Assembly (NCBI GenBank): GCA_020137815.1
Contig: CM035362.1
Coordinates: 6,306,960 to 6,370,959 of the forward strand
Direction: 5' to 3'
Length of the DNA: 64,000 nt
DNA from: Hormiphora californensis
Taxonomy: Eukaryota; Ctenophora; Tentaculata; Cydippida; Pleurobrachiidae
The position numbers and the translations under genes were made by a program. Positions 11,501-20,392 of the stretch are shown one piece after another; within the stretch, counting starts at the first letter, position 1; the number at the start of each line of letters is the position of its first letter. The notes under the pieces were generated by a model, which worked only from the letters and a program-made list of their open reading frames with translations, did not search any database and was not told where the DNA came from.

Positions 11501-14500
11501 ATATTTTTATATTTCGCCTCCCATCCCCTATATATTTCCTCGTCCCCCTAGGTTGTTTCTATCCACATCCGGCCTACATCTCTCTTTCTCCTAGGTTGTT
11601 TCTAATACCCACCTCCCTACATCTCTCTTCCTCTCAGGTTGTTTCTTATACCCACCTCCGGCCTACATCTCTCTTCCTCCTAGGTTGTTTCTAATACCCA
11701 CCTCCCTACATCTCTCTTCCTCTCAGGTTGTTTCTTATACCCACCTCCCTACATCTCTCTTCCTCTCAGGTTGTTTCTTATACCCACCTCCGGCCTACAT
11801 CTCTCTTCCTCCTAGGTTGTTTCTAATACCCACCTCCCTACATCTCTCTTCCTCTCAGGTTGTTTCTTATACCCACATCCGGCCTACATCTCTCTTCCTC
11901 CTAGGTTGTTTCTAATACCCACCTCCGGCCTACATCTCTCTTCCTCAGGTTGTTTCTGTCCGGAGGGGAAACTGTTCCTGGATGACACCTGTGTAGCACC
12001 CTCAGATTGTGTGTGCGTTCACGAAGGGGAGATACGGCAGGTAAGAGGTCATTTGATAAGTAGAGATAGGGGATCAGGTCCGCTATTCGTTGTCACGTAT
12101 CATTTGATAGCAAGGGGATATTGATCTATTGATCCTGAACCAGATTATTACAAATCCTATTATCGATTAGTAACTGCATAACAACTCACCTAATTAATTC
12201 AATTCACCTGTAGATTGGTGAAAGATGGGAGAATGAGGAGACCTGTCAGACCTGCACCTGTCTATCAGCTGGCAGTGTGTCATGGTTACCATAGCAACTA
12301 CATAACAACACCTACTATTATTAGATTGGTGAAAGATGGGAGAACGATGAAACCTGTCAGACCTGCACCTGTCTATCAGCTGGCAGCGTGACCTGTAATG
12401 CAACTGTGTGTCCTGAGTGTCCGGATGATCACATTCCAATCGTAGTAGACGAGGAGGCGTGTTGTCCACAGTGTGTAACAGGTAAGGAGGCGTGCTGTCC
12501 ACAGTGTGTAACAGGTAAGGAGGCGTGCTGTCCACAGTGTGTAACAGGTAAGGAGGCGTGCTGTCCACAGTGTGTAACAGGTAAGGAGGCGTGCTGTCCA
12601 CAGTGTGTAACAGGTAAGGAGGCGTGCTGTCCACAGTGTGTAACAGGTAAGGAGGCGTGCTGTCCACAGTGTGTAACAGGTAAGGAGGCGTGCTGTCCAC
12701 AGTGTGTAACAGGTAAGGAGGCGTGTTGTCCACAGTGTGTAACAGGTAAGGAGGCGTGCTGTCCACAGTGTGTAACAGGTAAGGAGGCGTGTTGTCCACA
12801 GTGTGTAACAGGTAAGGAGGCGTGCTGTCCACAGTGTGTAACAGGTAAGGAGGCGTGCTGTCCACAGTGTGTCACAGGTAAGGAGGCGTGCTGTCCACAG
12901 TGTGTAACAGGTAAGGAGGCGTGCTGTCCACAGTGTGTAACAGGTAAGGAGGCGTGCTGTCCACAGTGTGTAACAGGTAAGGAGGCGTGTTGTCCACAGT
13001 GTGTCACAGGTAAGGAGGCGTGCTGTCCACAGTGTGTCACAGGTAAGGAGGCGTGCTGTCCACAGTGTGTAACAGGTAAGGAGGCGTGCTGTCCACAGTG
13101 TGTAACAGGTAAGGAGGCGTGCTGTCCACAGTGTGTCACAGGTAAGGAGGCGTGCTGTCCACAGTGTGTCACAGGTAAGGAGGCGTGTTGTCCACAGTGT
13201 GTAACAGGTAAGGAGGCGTGCTGTCCACAGTGTGTAACAGGTAAGGAGGCGTGCTGTCCACAGTGTGTAACAGGTAAGGAGGCGTGCTGTCCACAGTGTG
13301 TAACAGGTAAGGAGGCGTGCTGTCCACAGTGTGTAACAGGTAAGGAGGCGTGTTGTCCACAGTGTGTAACAGGTAAGGAGGCGTGTTGTCCACAGTGTGT
13401 AACAGGTAAGGAGGCGTGTTGTCCACAGTGTGTAACAGGTAAGGAGGCGTGCTGTCCACAGTGTGTCACAGGTAAGGAGGCGTGCTGTCCACAGTGTGTA
13501 ACAGGTAAGGAGGCGTGCTGTCCACAGTGTGTAACAGGTAAGGAGGCGTGCTGTCCACAGTGTGTAACAGGTAAGGAGGCGTGCTGTCCACAGTGTGTAA
13601 CAGGTAAGGAGGCGTGTTGTCCACAGTGTGTCACAGGTAAGGAGGCGTGCTGTCCACAGTGTGTCACAGGTAAGGAGGCGTGCTGTCCACAGTGTGTAAC
13701 AGGTAAGGAGGCGTGCTGTCCACAGTGTGTAACAGGTAAGGAGGCGTGCTGTCCACAGTGTGTCACAGGTAAGGAGGCGTGCTGTCCACAGTGTGTCACA
13801 GGTAAGGAGGCGTGCTGTCCACAGTGTGTCACAGGTAAGGAGGCGTGCTGTCCACAGTGTGTAACAGGTAAGGAGGCGTGCTGTCCACAGTGTGTAACAG
13901 GTAAGGAGGCGTGCTGTCCACAGTGTGTAACAGGTAAGGAGGCGTGTTGTCCACAGTGTGTAACAGGTAAGGAGGCGTGCTGTCCACAGTGTGTAACAGG
14001 TAAGGAGGCGTGTTGTCCACAGTGTGTAACAGGTAAGGAGGCGTGCTGTCCACAGTGTGTAACAGGTAAGGAGGCGTGCTGTCCACAGTGTGTCACAGGT
14101 AAGGAGGCGTGCTGTCCACAGTGTGTAACAGGTAAGGAGGCGTGCTGTCCACAGTGTGTCACAGGTAAGGAGGCGTGCTGTCCACAGTGTGTAACAGGTA
14201 AGGAGGCGTGCTGTCCACAGTGTGTAACAGGTAAGGAGGCGTGCTGTCCACAGTGTGTAACAGGTAAGGAGGCGTGCTGTCCACAGTGTGTCACAGGTAA
14301 GGAGGCGTGCTGTCCACAGTGTGTAACAGGTAAGGAGGCGTGCTGTCCACAGTGTGTAACAGGTAAGGAGGCGTGCTGTCCACAGTGTGTCACAGGTAAG
14401 GAGGCGTGCTGTCCACAGTGTGTAACAGGTAAGGAGGCGTGCTGTCCACAGTGTGTAACAGGTAAGGAGGCGTGCTGTCCACAGTGTGTAACAGGTAAGG

Positions 14501-17500
14501 AGGCGTGCTGTCCACAGTGTGTAACAGGTAAGGAGGCGTGCTGTCCACAGTGTGTCACAGGTAAGGAGGCGTGCTGTCCACAGTGTGTCACAGGTAAGGA
14601 GGCGTGCTGTCCACAGTGTGTCACAGGTGTGTACGGATGACAGACTTGGCCCGTTTTGATGGAATTCATCATTTCCAATTCCTCGATCTAAGCTTCTAGG
14701 TTCTTTAATGTAATTTCATTATATCCAGTACCGAGTTCCCCCTCATATTCCCACCCTCCTAGTAGGCTCCTAGGCTCCCACCCTCTTACCTAGAAGTTCC
14801 CACCAGCTAGAGAGTGGAGTTAGAAGAACCTCTTCCCTCGTATATTTCCACTCATATAGTCCTCTATAACCCTCATATATTCACAGATTGGTTGGTTGCC
14901 CGTAACGACAAGACAGAGTTCACCAGTAAGGTTGGAGAGTCAGTAACTCTAGCTGTAGACATCCACCTCCCCATCAAACTTCCATCCAGGAACTTCAAGT
15001 GGGAAAAGAGGAGGGAGAGTGACGGTCTTATGGCCAAGAAATTCGAGTAAGATCTATATTTTCACCATCTGTAGAATATGAAATGCATACATTTTGATCA
15101 TGATCACCAGCACAAACCTAGTCTTATAGTTCCCAGGAACCGACTGACACAAGTAAAAAACCAATCAGAACTCGTTATTTAGGTCACGTGACTGGTTATC
15201 AGCCAATCAGGGACCAGTATTTCCTCTCACATTTCCCCTCAGCATATCCGATGATGGGACATCTCTAACTATCAATGATTTGACACTGTCCGATGAGGGA
15301 GGATATAGAGTTAGAGTTTGTGTTGACAACAGTAACTGTGGAAGCATTGAATTCAGTCTGAGTGTCACGCAGAACGTGCTAGTTCCTGTTAATGCGGTAA
15401 GAACCAATCAGATCTCTCCGATAGACTGTCCAATAGACTGTCACGCGTGATGCGAGACCGGCAATTATAGCTGCGCAGCTGCGTGAATCGCCCCTAAAGG
15501 TGTCAGGTGATATAGAATTAAACAATTTGAATCATTCTCCCAGCATCAAATCATTATTAATATCATTCTCCCAGCATCAAATCATTATTAATATCATTCT
15601 CCCAGCATCAAATCATTATTAATACCATTCTCCCAGCATCAAATCATTATTAATATCTTTCTCCCAGTATCAAATCATTATTAATGTCTTTCTCCCAGCA
15701 TCAAAAAATTTGTATCATTCTCCCAGCATCAAACGGTAACAGAGTTGGAGTCCGTTACGTTTGAAGTTGAGGTGTTTGTGGAGCCTCAGCCGGAATGGCA
15801 GCATCTCATGTGGATGTCAGAGGCTGACGGAGACATGTTACCTCCAAAGAGCGGTAAGGAATGACAATACATTATTGTACCTGTACTGTTGTAATAATGG
15901 TTTTTGATGAGCTGATTTAAATTGAGTGTAATTCTCCACATCCTTGTAGGTCGAGTAAAGGCAGGAAATTCCCGGAGGACAATCACCATCAGTAGCATTA
16001 CAAAAGAAGATGAAGGTAAGTAGCCCATTAAAACATATAGTCATTTTATATATCCAAAATTGGTATGCCATGCACAACATCGCACAACATATCTCTTTCT
16101 GTCTATCAGGTCGATACCAGTGCCGTTTGACCCTGGAAGATGGTTCAGTGTACACAGCGGACTTCAAACTGACAGTAAAAAAGAGTGATGAGGTGATCCT
16201 ATCTCCTGTAGAATCACCTGTCACAGCCCTGCACAGCAGCACAGTGACACTCGCAGTGAGTCATATAGATGTGCAATGTGTCAGTATACAGTATATTTGC
16301 CAGTATACATATTTCATGTGATGTGTCAGACCATGGATCATGTTGTAAACATGGTTATTTCGTAGTCACAATTAGTTTTCTGTATAATAATAACATAATG
16401 CAATAATAATTCTTGTTCTGTACGGTCTTCTTTTAGTATTTTCCAACCCAATTACAAATTTCCATTTTAGGTCAAAACAACGATAGCAAATGTTCCACCT
16501 AATTCCTTTACCTGGATTCGTAACGAGCAGTACATTAATCCTGACAGTGGGGACAACAAGTACAGGTAACATTGTTACCATAGCAACACATAGCAAACTC
16601 AACGTGTTACCATAGCAATTTACCATTGTTAGTAAGACTCTAATTTGGAATGCTAACCCCCCTACAATTTCTATGACTATTAATTTCACACAAATGTTAT
16701 CACATCATTCCCATAGGTTTGCTAACTACAGAAAGGGCCTAGTAATTAAAGATGTAACAGCGGCTGATGCTGGCGAGTATACTGCTCAGATGATGTACGG
16801 GAAGATTCACGAAAGGGCTGTGGTCCGTCTTATAGTCAGTTGTAAGTTTTATGAAGGAGTAAACAGCTTTATGAAGTAGTAAATAGCTTTATGAAGGAAT
16901 AAACAGTTTTATGAAGAAGTAATTAGGTTTATGAAGGAGTAAATAGGTTTATGAAGGAGTAAACATGTTTATGAAGGAGTGAACATTCACATTTTCCCAG
17001 CTGCAGAAGTGAAGATAGTGGCGGAGAACACTCCACTAAAAACAGTTGTCAACCAGAACGCTCACTTCCTGGTTTCTATAACGAGCAGTACTGGCAGTGT
17101 ACCCTGGAAGACTATCGACTGGTACAAACTAGACGGTAATAACACAATTTAATACTCGTTATAGCTGGTCTTGAACTTTATTCCTCGTAGGATTGAGTAA
17201 CAAATAGAGTACATAGTCGCTAGACAATATGTACCTTATTTTCTAAATATCCATGTTTTCAGGGGCGGGTAAGCGAGTAAAGAAGTTAACACCTCCTGAT
17301 AATGTGAAATACGCTACACCCAATTACAGAAGGAAACTTACCATCAGAAATGTGCAACTTACTGACCAAGGTATTACATTCAATGCATTCCTTTATGTTC
17401 GGGTGGGTTTCTAACACTCATTCTGATTCAGACAAATGCAGATTTATAAACTTCTTTAAATGCAGATTAGCTACCTCTAATCACCTACTACTAATTACAC

Positions 17501-18215
17501 CTCTAATCACCTACTACTAGTACTACTAGTACTAATTACACCTCTAATTACCTACTACTAATTACCTACCTCTAATTAATTTCAGGATTGTACGAGGTAG
17601 AGGTATCTCTCTAATCACCTACACCTCTAATCACCTACCTCTAATTAATTGCAGGATTGTACGAGGTAGAGGTATCTCACCAGGGAGTTAATTACACCTC
17701 TAATTACACTAATTACCTCTAATTAATTGCAGGATTGTACGAGGTAGAGGTATCTCATCAGGGAGTTAATTACACCTCTAATTATCTCTAATTACCTCTA
17801 ATTAATTGCAGGACTGTACGAGGTAGAGGTATCTCACCAGGGAGTTAATTACACCTCTAATCACTTACTACTAATTACACCTCTAATTACCTACCTCTAA
17901 TTAATTGCAGGACTGTACGAGGTAGAGGTATCTCTAATTACCTACCTCTAATTAATTGCAGGATTGTACGAGGTAGAGGTATCTCTAATTACCTACCTCT
18001 AATTAATTGCAGGATTGTACGAGGTAGAGGTATCTCTAATTACCTACCTCTAATTAATTGCAGGATTGTACGAGGTAGAGGTATCTCTAATTACCTACCT
18101 CTAATTAATTGCAGGATTGTACGAGGTAGAGGTATCTCACCAGGGAGTCAAAGTTTCTGAGAAAATGCAACTTACCGTTCTGGAATCTACCTTCCAAAGC
18201 TCCAGAGAGGAATAG
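4694..18215 (+). CDS. Secreted C-type lectin/LamG/VWC/VWD-C8-TIL/VWC/Ig protein, 35 exons
   Basis: I traced 35 exons from ATG 4694 to TAG 18213-18215, 3,785 coding bases, about 1,261 residues. All junctions have GT-AG sites, and phases agree at every join except one exon (10379-10475), which is one base short. Domains in order: signal peptide, basic then acidic linker, C-type lectin-like, LamG-like, VWC, VWD, C8, TIL, VWC, then about four Ig-like domains. No transmembrane segment follows the last domain, so it should be secreted. The VWD-C8-TIL-VWC run is typical of mucin/von Willebrand-type matrix proteins that form disulfide-linked polymers, so an extracellular-matrix or mucus role is likely. 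At least ten of its introns contain tandem copies of their own splice junction. Parts are itemised below. Confidence 0.85.
5171..5214. repeat. 17-bp perfect hairpin in intron 2
   Basis: TACAAATTGAAACACTT at 5171-5187 is the exact complement of 5198-5214, with a 10-base loop. Confidence 0.85.
5788..6928 (+). CDS. Exons 4-7: C-type lectin-like domain
   Basis: Exons 5788-5903, 6269-6376, 6491-6549 and 6796-6928. Family landmarks: AACVSWGGHLVSI (first Cys and the L-V-S-I strand), YGWIGVNDV (WIG core), GQPNN at the EPN/QPD sugar-specificity position, and VHGYVCKRE (last Cys). The inner disulfide pair seems absent: the usual E-x-C reads EDY, and no Cys precedes the final strand. The usual WND calcium motif reads AWYDS. 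Sugar binding is therefore uncertain, and a protein-binding role is equally possible. Intron 3 before the domain and the following intron 4 carry decoy acceptors resembling the starts of exons 4 and 5. The exon-4 donor (TTGTGAAG then GTACGT) is partly repeated downstream. Confidence 0.8.
7153..8307 (+). CDS. Exons 8-11: LamG/concanavalin-like domain
   Basis: Exons 7153-7326, 7515-7609, 7825-7972 and 8231-8307. The segment GHLGLAFNIHDENHFDFIYF followed by VNTPRHCFSTGY and ELHLVAIVTGHTVQIKADGK has the strand pattern of LamG/concanavalin-like jelly rolls. A Cys-containing preface (VFECANSRVGAWSG) precedes it. The fold is assigned by eye from the G-x-G-L-A-F-N core; related families such as pentraxin or thrombospondin-N cannot be excluded. 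The exon-10 donor end (GGGCACACCGTACAG then GT) is present three times in tandem up to 8051, and the exon-11 donor (GCTCTGACAAG then GTAACG) twice. Confidence 0.65.
8565..9006 (+). CDS. Exons 12-13: first VWC-type cysteine-rich domain
   Basis: Exons 8565-8730 and 8924-9006. Cysteine spacing (TLCQEVQC, KCESCTCKKFGQ, VDCKCDD, ECCKKC) follows the VWC pattern of C-x-x-C-x-C then CC-x-x-C. VWC modules bind growth factors such as BMPs or support multimer formation in mucin-like proteins; which applies here is unknown. It leads directly into the VWD domain. Confidence 0.7.
9104..10475 (+). CDS. Exons 14-19: VWD domain (one-base frameshift in exon 19)
   Basis: Exons 9104-9185, 9405-9485, 9600-9674, 9769-9836, 10033-10157 and 10379-10475. 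The domain opens with CRISGDPHYYTFDH and GVCKYVLVKT and closes with GLCGT, all hallmarks of VWD. In exon 19 the frame that gives GLCGT runs into a stop 15 bases later. Shifting by one base at 10390-10391 restores MDEYTMRDGSLTTDLNEFG, and the exon would then have the length needed to join exon 20. This is a sequencing/assembly deletion or a real inactivating allele. The donor after exon 17 (GTGGGA) is weak. Intron 18 (10165-10378) is filled with X-box-like minisatellite. Confidence 0.8.
10171..10378. repeat. X-box-like minisatellite in intron 18
   Basis: About six units of roughly 27-42 bp containing GTAACCATGGTAAC and CTATGACAAGTGTT fill nearly the whole intron. GTAACC-AT-GGTAAC fits the RFX X-box consensus GTNRCC(0-3)RGYAAC. 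All ORFs here (NHGNHGN, MVTMVTM) are repeat artefacts. Confidence 0.85.
10635..11078 (+). CDS. Exons 20-22: C8 domain
   Basis: Exons 10635-10725, 10796-10886 and 10990-11078. They encode FCPDPPPPPHACDD, ARAVCNKLNGTDFSSCHPLV, SYESCLTDVCMCG and NCGCPSVEAYADECAQNGI. The cysteine order is that of the C8 module that follows VWD domains in von Willebrand factor, mucins, otogelin and zonadhesin. Confidence 0.85.
11176..11265 (+). repeat. Acceptor-edge repeat before exon 23
   Basis: CAG followed by CATT, the first bases of exon 23, occurs about four times (cacagCATTAACC, attcagCATTATCC, tacagCATTAACC, attcagCATTGGAG), separated by C-rich 20-40-bp stretches. Only the last copy, at 11260, continues into coding sequence. 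Confidence 0.75.
11260..12040 (+). CDS. Exons 23-24: TIL (trypsin-inhibitor-like) cysteine-rich domain
   Basis: Exons 11260-11364 and 11949-12040. LECESGFHYNHCGSECVATC, CDPTICVEGCFCPEGKLF and DDTCVAPSDCVCVHEGE show the ten-cysteine TIL pattern, usual after VWD-C8. The intron between them (11365-11948) is mostly acceptor-edge repeats. Confidence 0.85.
11550..11957 (+). repeat. Acceptor-edge array before exon 24, about ten copies
   Basis: Units of roughly 35-45 bp consist of CCTCAG (or CCTAG) plus GTTGTTTCT, the first nine bases of exon 24, then a spacer such as TATACCCACCTCCGGCC. Each copy presents a pyrimidine tract and AG. Only the last copy (11943-11957) continues GTTGTTTCTGTCCGG into coding sequence. 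Confidence 0.9.
12207..12280 (+). pseudogene. Duplicated 5' half of exon 25
   Basis: An acceptor (CCTGTAG) and about 65 bases nearly identical to the start of exon 25 (IGERWENEETCQTCTC) end abruptly after GGCAGTGTGTCATGG. The real exon follows at 12325. This upstream copy lacks the rest of the exon and a clear donor, so it is probably skipped. Confidence 0.75.
12325..12481 (+). CDS. Exon 25: second VWC domain
   Basis: Encodes IGERWENDETCQTCTCLSAG, VTCNATVC, PECPDD and EACCPQCVTG, a VWC module ending in the canonical CCPQC. It ends at the first GTAAGG donor (12482). The donor edge is then repeated 66 times. The frame stays open through the whole array, so read-through or use of a later donor would add multiples of 11 residues to the same domain. 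Confidence 0.8.
12454..14628 (+). repeat. 33-bp donor-edge minisatellite, 66 tandem copies
   Basis: Each unit is the last 28 bases of exon 25 (EACCPQCVTG) plus the first five intron bases GTAAG. Copies differ only at two sites: GTGCTGT/GTGTTGT and TGTGTAACA/TGTGTCACA. The period is a multiple of three, so a 750-residue frame on + and a 749-residue frame on - stay open. Every unit but the last carries a consensus donor (ACAG/GTAAGG), and each carries an acceptor-like CTGTCCACAG. The last unit has GTGTGT instead of GTAAGG, and the frame stops at 14638-14640. Either 2.2 kb of intron has grown from the donor, or variable numbers of CCPQC repeats are translated. Confidence 0.95.
14887..18215 (+). 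CDS. Exons 26-35: about four Ig-like domains and C-terminus
   Basis: Exons 14887-15046, 15243-15396, 15727-15853, 15950-16015, 16110-16255, 16471-16565, 16717-16841, 17001-17135, 17263-17370 and 18115-18215. Ig signatures: VGESVTLAVDIHL with LSDEGGYRVRV; KEDEGRYQCRL; AADAGEYTAQM; LTDQGLYEVEV; with core Trp residues (FKWEK, FTWIRN, IDWYK). Most domains lack one or both canonical Ig cysteines, as in titin-like I-set domains. The protein ends QSSREE without anchor or membrane segment. Exons 28 and 35 are preceded by acceptor-edge arrays. No AATAAA lies in the first 150 bases after the stop. Confidence 0.8.
15134..15225 (+). mobile_element. MITE family 1, copy lacking the 3' end
   Basis: CAGGAACCGACTGACACAAG through GTCACGTGAC to CCAATCAGGGACCAG matches the 1212-1320 copy but stops before the right terminal repeat. 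It lies in the intron between exons 26 and 27, ending about 18 bases before the acceptor. Confidence 0.85.
15532..15732 (+). repeat. Acceptor-edge array before exon 28, about seven copies
   Basis: About 32-bp units of TTCTCCCAG plus CATCAAA, the first seven bases of exon 28, followed by TCATTATTAATATCA. Only the last copy (CCCAG at 15722-15726) continues CATCAAACGGTAACAG into the exon. Confidence 0.9.
16842..16995 (+). repeat. Short repeat in the intron after exon 32
   Basis: About seven copies of a 20-21-bp unit around TTTATGAAGGAGTAAACAG start directly at the donor (GTAAGTTTTATGAAGG). The units contain intron bases only. Confidence 0.8.
17460..18114 (+). repeat. Acceptor-edge array before the last exon, about nine copies
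   Basis: Units of 45-130 bp contain CTAATTAATTGCAG plus GATTGTACGAGGTAGAGG, the first bases of exon 35, some extended into CACCAGGGAGTTAAT. Further CTCTAATTACCTAC spacers lie between. The frame stops or diverges in all but the last copy (18115), so most would be dead ends if used as the terminal exon. Confidence 0.9.
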
Positions 18216-18496
18216 AACCCACATGGTTCCATGACTACAAGATCACGTGTTGAGACAAGAGTCCATAGCAACACGTTGCTACAAGACAGGAGTCCATAGC
18301 AACACGTTGCCATGAGACGGGAGTCCATAGCAACACGTTGCCATGAGTCAAGACTCAAGAGTCAACACCAAACACTCAATGTATATTCAGTTAGAATCAG
18401 ACTCTTTATACAGGGATGAGATTTGAACCCCTTTTTTAATTCAGTCCATCCTTATCCAGCTGAATGTACGAATTACAGGAACCTATTTGTAACAAT

Positions 18497-18760
18497 TGAA
18501 TTGAGTGTTTACCAAGCAAACCTAAACACCTGTTTATCTTCTTGTTGGGGGGGAGGGGAATTGAGTGTTTACCAAGCAAACCTAAACACCTGTTTATCTT
18601 CTTGTTGGGGGGGGGAGGGGAATTGAGTGTTTACCAAGCAAACCTAAACACCTGTTTATCTTCTTGTTGTTGGGGGGGGGGGGAATTGAGTGTTTACCAA
18701 GCAAACCTAAACACCTGTTTATCTTCTTGTTGGGGGGGGGGTGGGGGGGAAGAAATTGAC
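18497..18760. repeat. 60-bp minisatellite with poly-G runs, about four copies
   Basis: The unit begins TTGAGTGTTTACCAAGCAAA, continues CCTAAACACCTGTTTATCTTC and ends in a run of 7-12 G whose length varies. ORFs over it are artefacts. Confidence 0.9.
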
Positions 18761-19864
18761 TAAAATTGTCACTATCGAACTGGAAGTGGAAACGTTTTTT
18801 GTATTCTTCCTGATTCAGCAGTCAGCGCTCACAACCATGTCGTGTTGTTGAGTCATAATATTACCTGCATATGAGATGATGATCCAATACCGTACATGTT
18901 TTGTTTGCTTCTTGGAGGTTGCCGGGTAGCTAAATAGAGCGCCAGACTCGCGCGGTATTATAGAGGTCTGTTAAAACTATTAAAAGAGCCGATTTGTATG
19001 CTTGTTACGTCAGATTACATCATATCATGACTTGATATAGAGCTCCTGCAAGTATTAGTAGTTACCGTGCATTATAAAAAGGAACGGGACGGACACAATC
19101 CGAATCATGGGAGAATCATCCACTGCGTAGCTGGAGTTGTTCAGACCTTCTACTTTCCAACTTTTTCGTGTTAAAAGCAGTAGGTAGAGTAGGGATCCCT
19201 ACCACACCTCTTCAGCCACCTGCCAGTCAAATTCACATCCTACAACACGTCCTGTGTTATTTAGTACATTTGATCCACATTCCACAGAATATCGGATCCG
19301 GTTTCCTCTGTAGTACCTTTGTTGTCATGGCCCATTGTCTGTTGTTACCATGGTAACCGCTCCTTGTTGTATTGGTTGTCATGGATACTAAACACTGTGA
19401 TGTCATCACACAGATGTTATCCAATACCACTTAGTGTCGGACCCAAAACTAATAAAGCGTTTACCTTTCATACCATATCTCATGGTTACACCCTTGTTCT
19501 GACCTACTGCAGTGATACTTTATTCTTTAGTCTTTTGGTACTTTGAATCCGTGCCTCCCCCTCTCCTACAACCGTAGGGACTGTAAAAATAACTTTCTGT
19601 GCCGAGCACACGATATGTGTAGTACACACGATTTGTAGGTCGCAGCCATCAATTAAAATTGTCACAATTAAAGATATGTCTCTTTACTGTTGAAATTGTT
19701 TTTAACTGTTTTCCTCACATGCTAGCATATAGGATTTATTTGAAAATATATTTTCAAATAAACACTATAGTGTTTTCAGTGTGTTACTATAAGAACGTAC
19801 CACATGCCAAACATTTAAACGTCTTAGTTACAAGATATGAATATCATAGGGGGAACGAGTCGTA

Positions 19865-20010
19865 CCTGAATTGCTTAGGTCTCAGTGGAAAACAGTCGTG
19901 CCTGAATTGCTTAGGTCTTAGTGGAAAACAGTCGTGCCTGAATTGCTTAGGTCTCAGTGGAAAACAGTCGTGCCTGAATTGCTTAGGTTCGAGGCACGAC
20001 TGTTTCTCCC
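19865..20010. repeat. 36-bp tandem repeat ending in an inverted copy (family 2)
   Basis: Three to four units of CCTGAATTGCTTAGGTCTCA then GTGGAAAACAGTCGTG, followed by an inverted CGAGGCACGACTGTTTCTCCC. It belongs to the family with the 3778, 27785 and 44061 repeats. Confidence 0.8.
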
Positions 20011-20392
20011 ATACTGTATCGTTAAATTAACATCTTAATCTATAATTTATCTTATAAAAAAGAAGATTGTATGACGTAATGGAACTTGCTTGCCTGATCT
20101 GCGTGCTGATATAGCATCTATCTATCGTGCTGATATAGCATGTTTCGGTGCAGCTCTTATAAGCGGTGGTGTCAATACACTTTTAGATCTCAGACCATGC
20201 AGACCTGTTGATGCTTGTTATTAAGATTATCGGTGGGAAATATCTCTAACAGTGGTCCCATTGTGTTCGCAAAAACCGCTAGTTGTGAGCTGTTCGCAAC
20301 TTTGTGAGCATTTCCAAGAACTTTTCGTTCGTAGAAAACTAGAACGATCAGTGATCCCAATATCATGTCCCCAATACCATGTCCTAGGGCCC

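Larger units (their letters stand above)
18216..20392. other. Spacer between the lectin/VWD gene and the lipoxygenase gene
   Basis: About 2.2 kb without a supported gene. It holds a 30-bp repeat around GAGTCCATAGCAACACGTTG (18250-18350), a 60-bp G-run repeat (18497-18760) and a TATA-like TATAAAA at 19073. AATAAA follows at 19451, with no meaningful ORF between them. There is also a perfect 26-bp palindrome around GAAAATATATTTTC (19736-19761) and the 36-bp repeat at 19865-20010. Confidence 0.5.

Noticed and set aside
12429-14678. 749-residue - strand ORF (QHASLPVTHCG repeats)
   Set aside because: It is a shadow of the 33-bp array; the unit length is divisible by three and has no stop in this frame. 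The + strand context (VWC exon and donor) explains the sequence.
18913-18966. tRNA-like stretch (GTAGCTAAATAGAGCGCC then AGACTCGCG)
   Set aside because: A box A-like start is visible, but there is no box B, no acceptor stem pairing and no tail. At most a fragment of a tRNA-derived repeat.
19107-19130. Gene start behind the TATA box at 19073
   Set aside because: The first ATG gives only MGESSTA before a stop, and no downstream exon joins it.
18780-19600. Possible solo LTR (TATAAAA at 19073, AATAAA at 19451)
   Set aside because: No TG...CA ends, target duplication or second copy could be found by eye; the signals may be chance.
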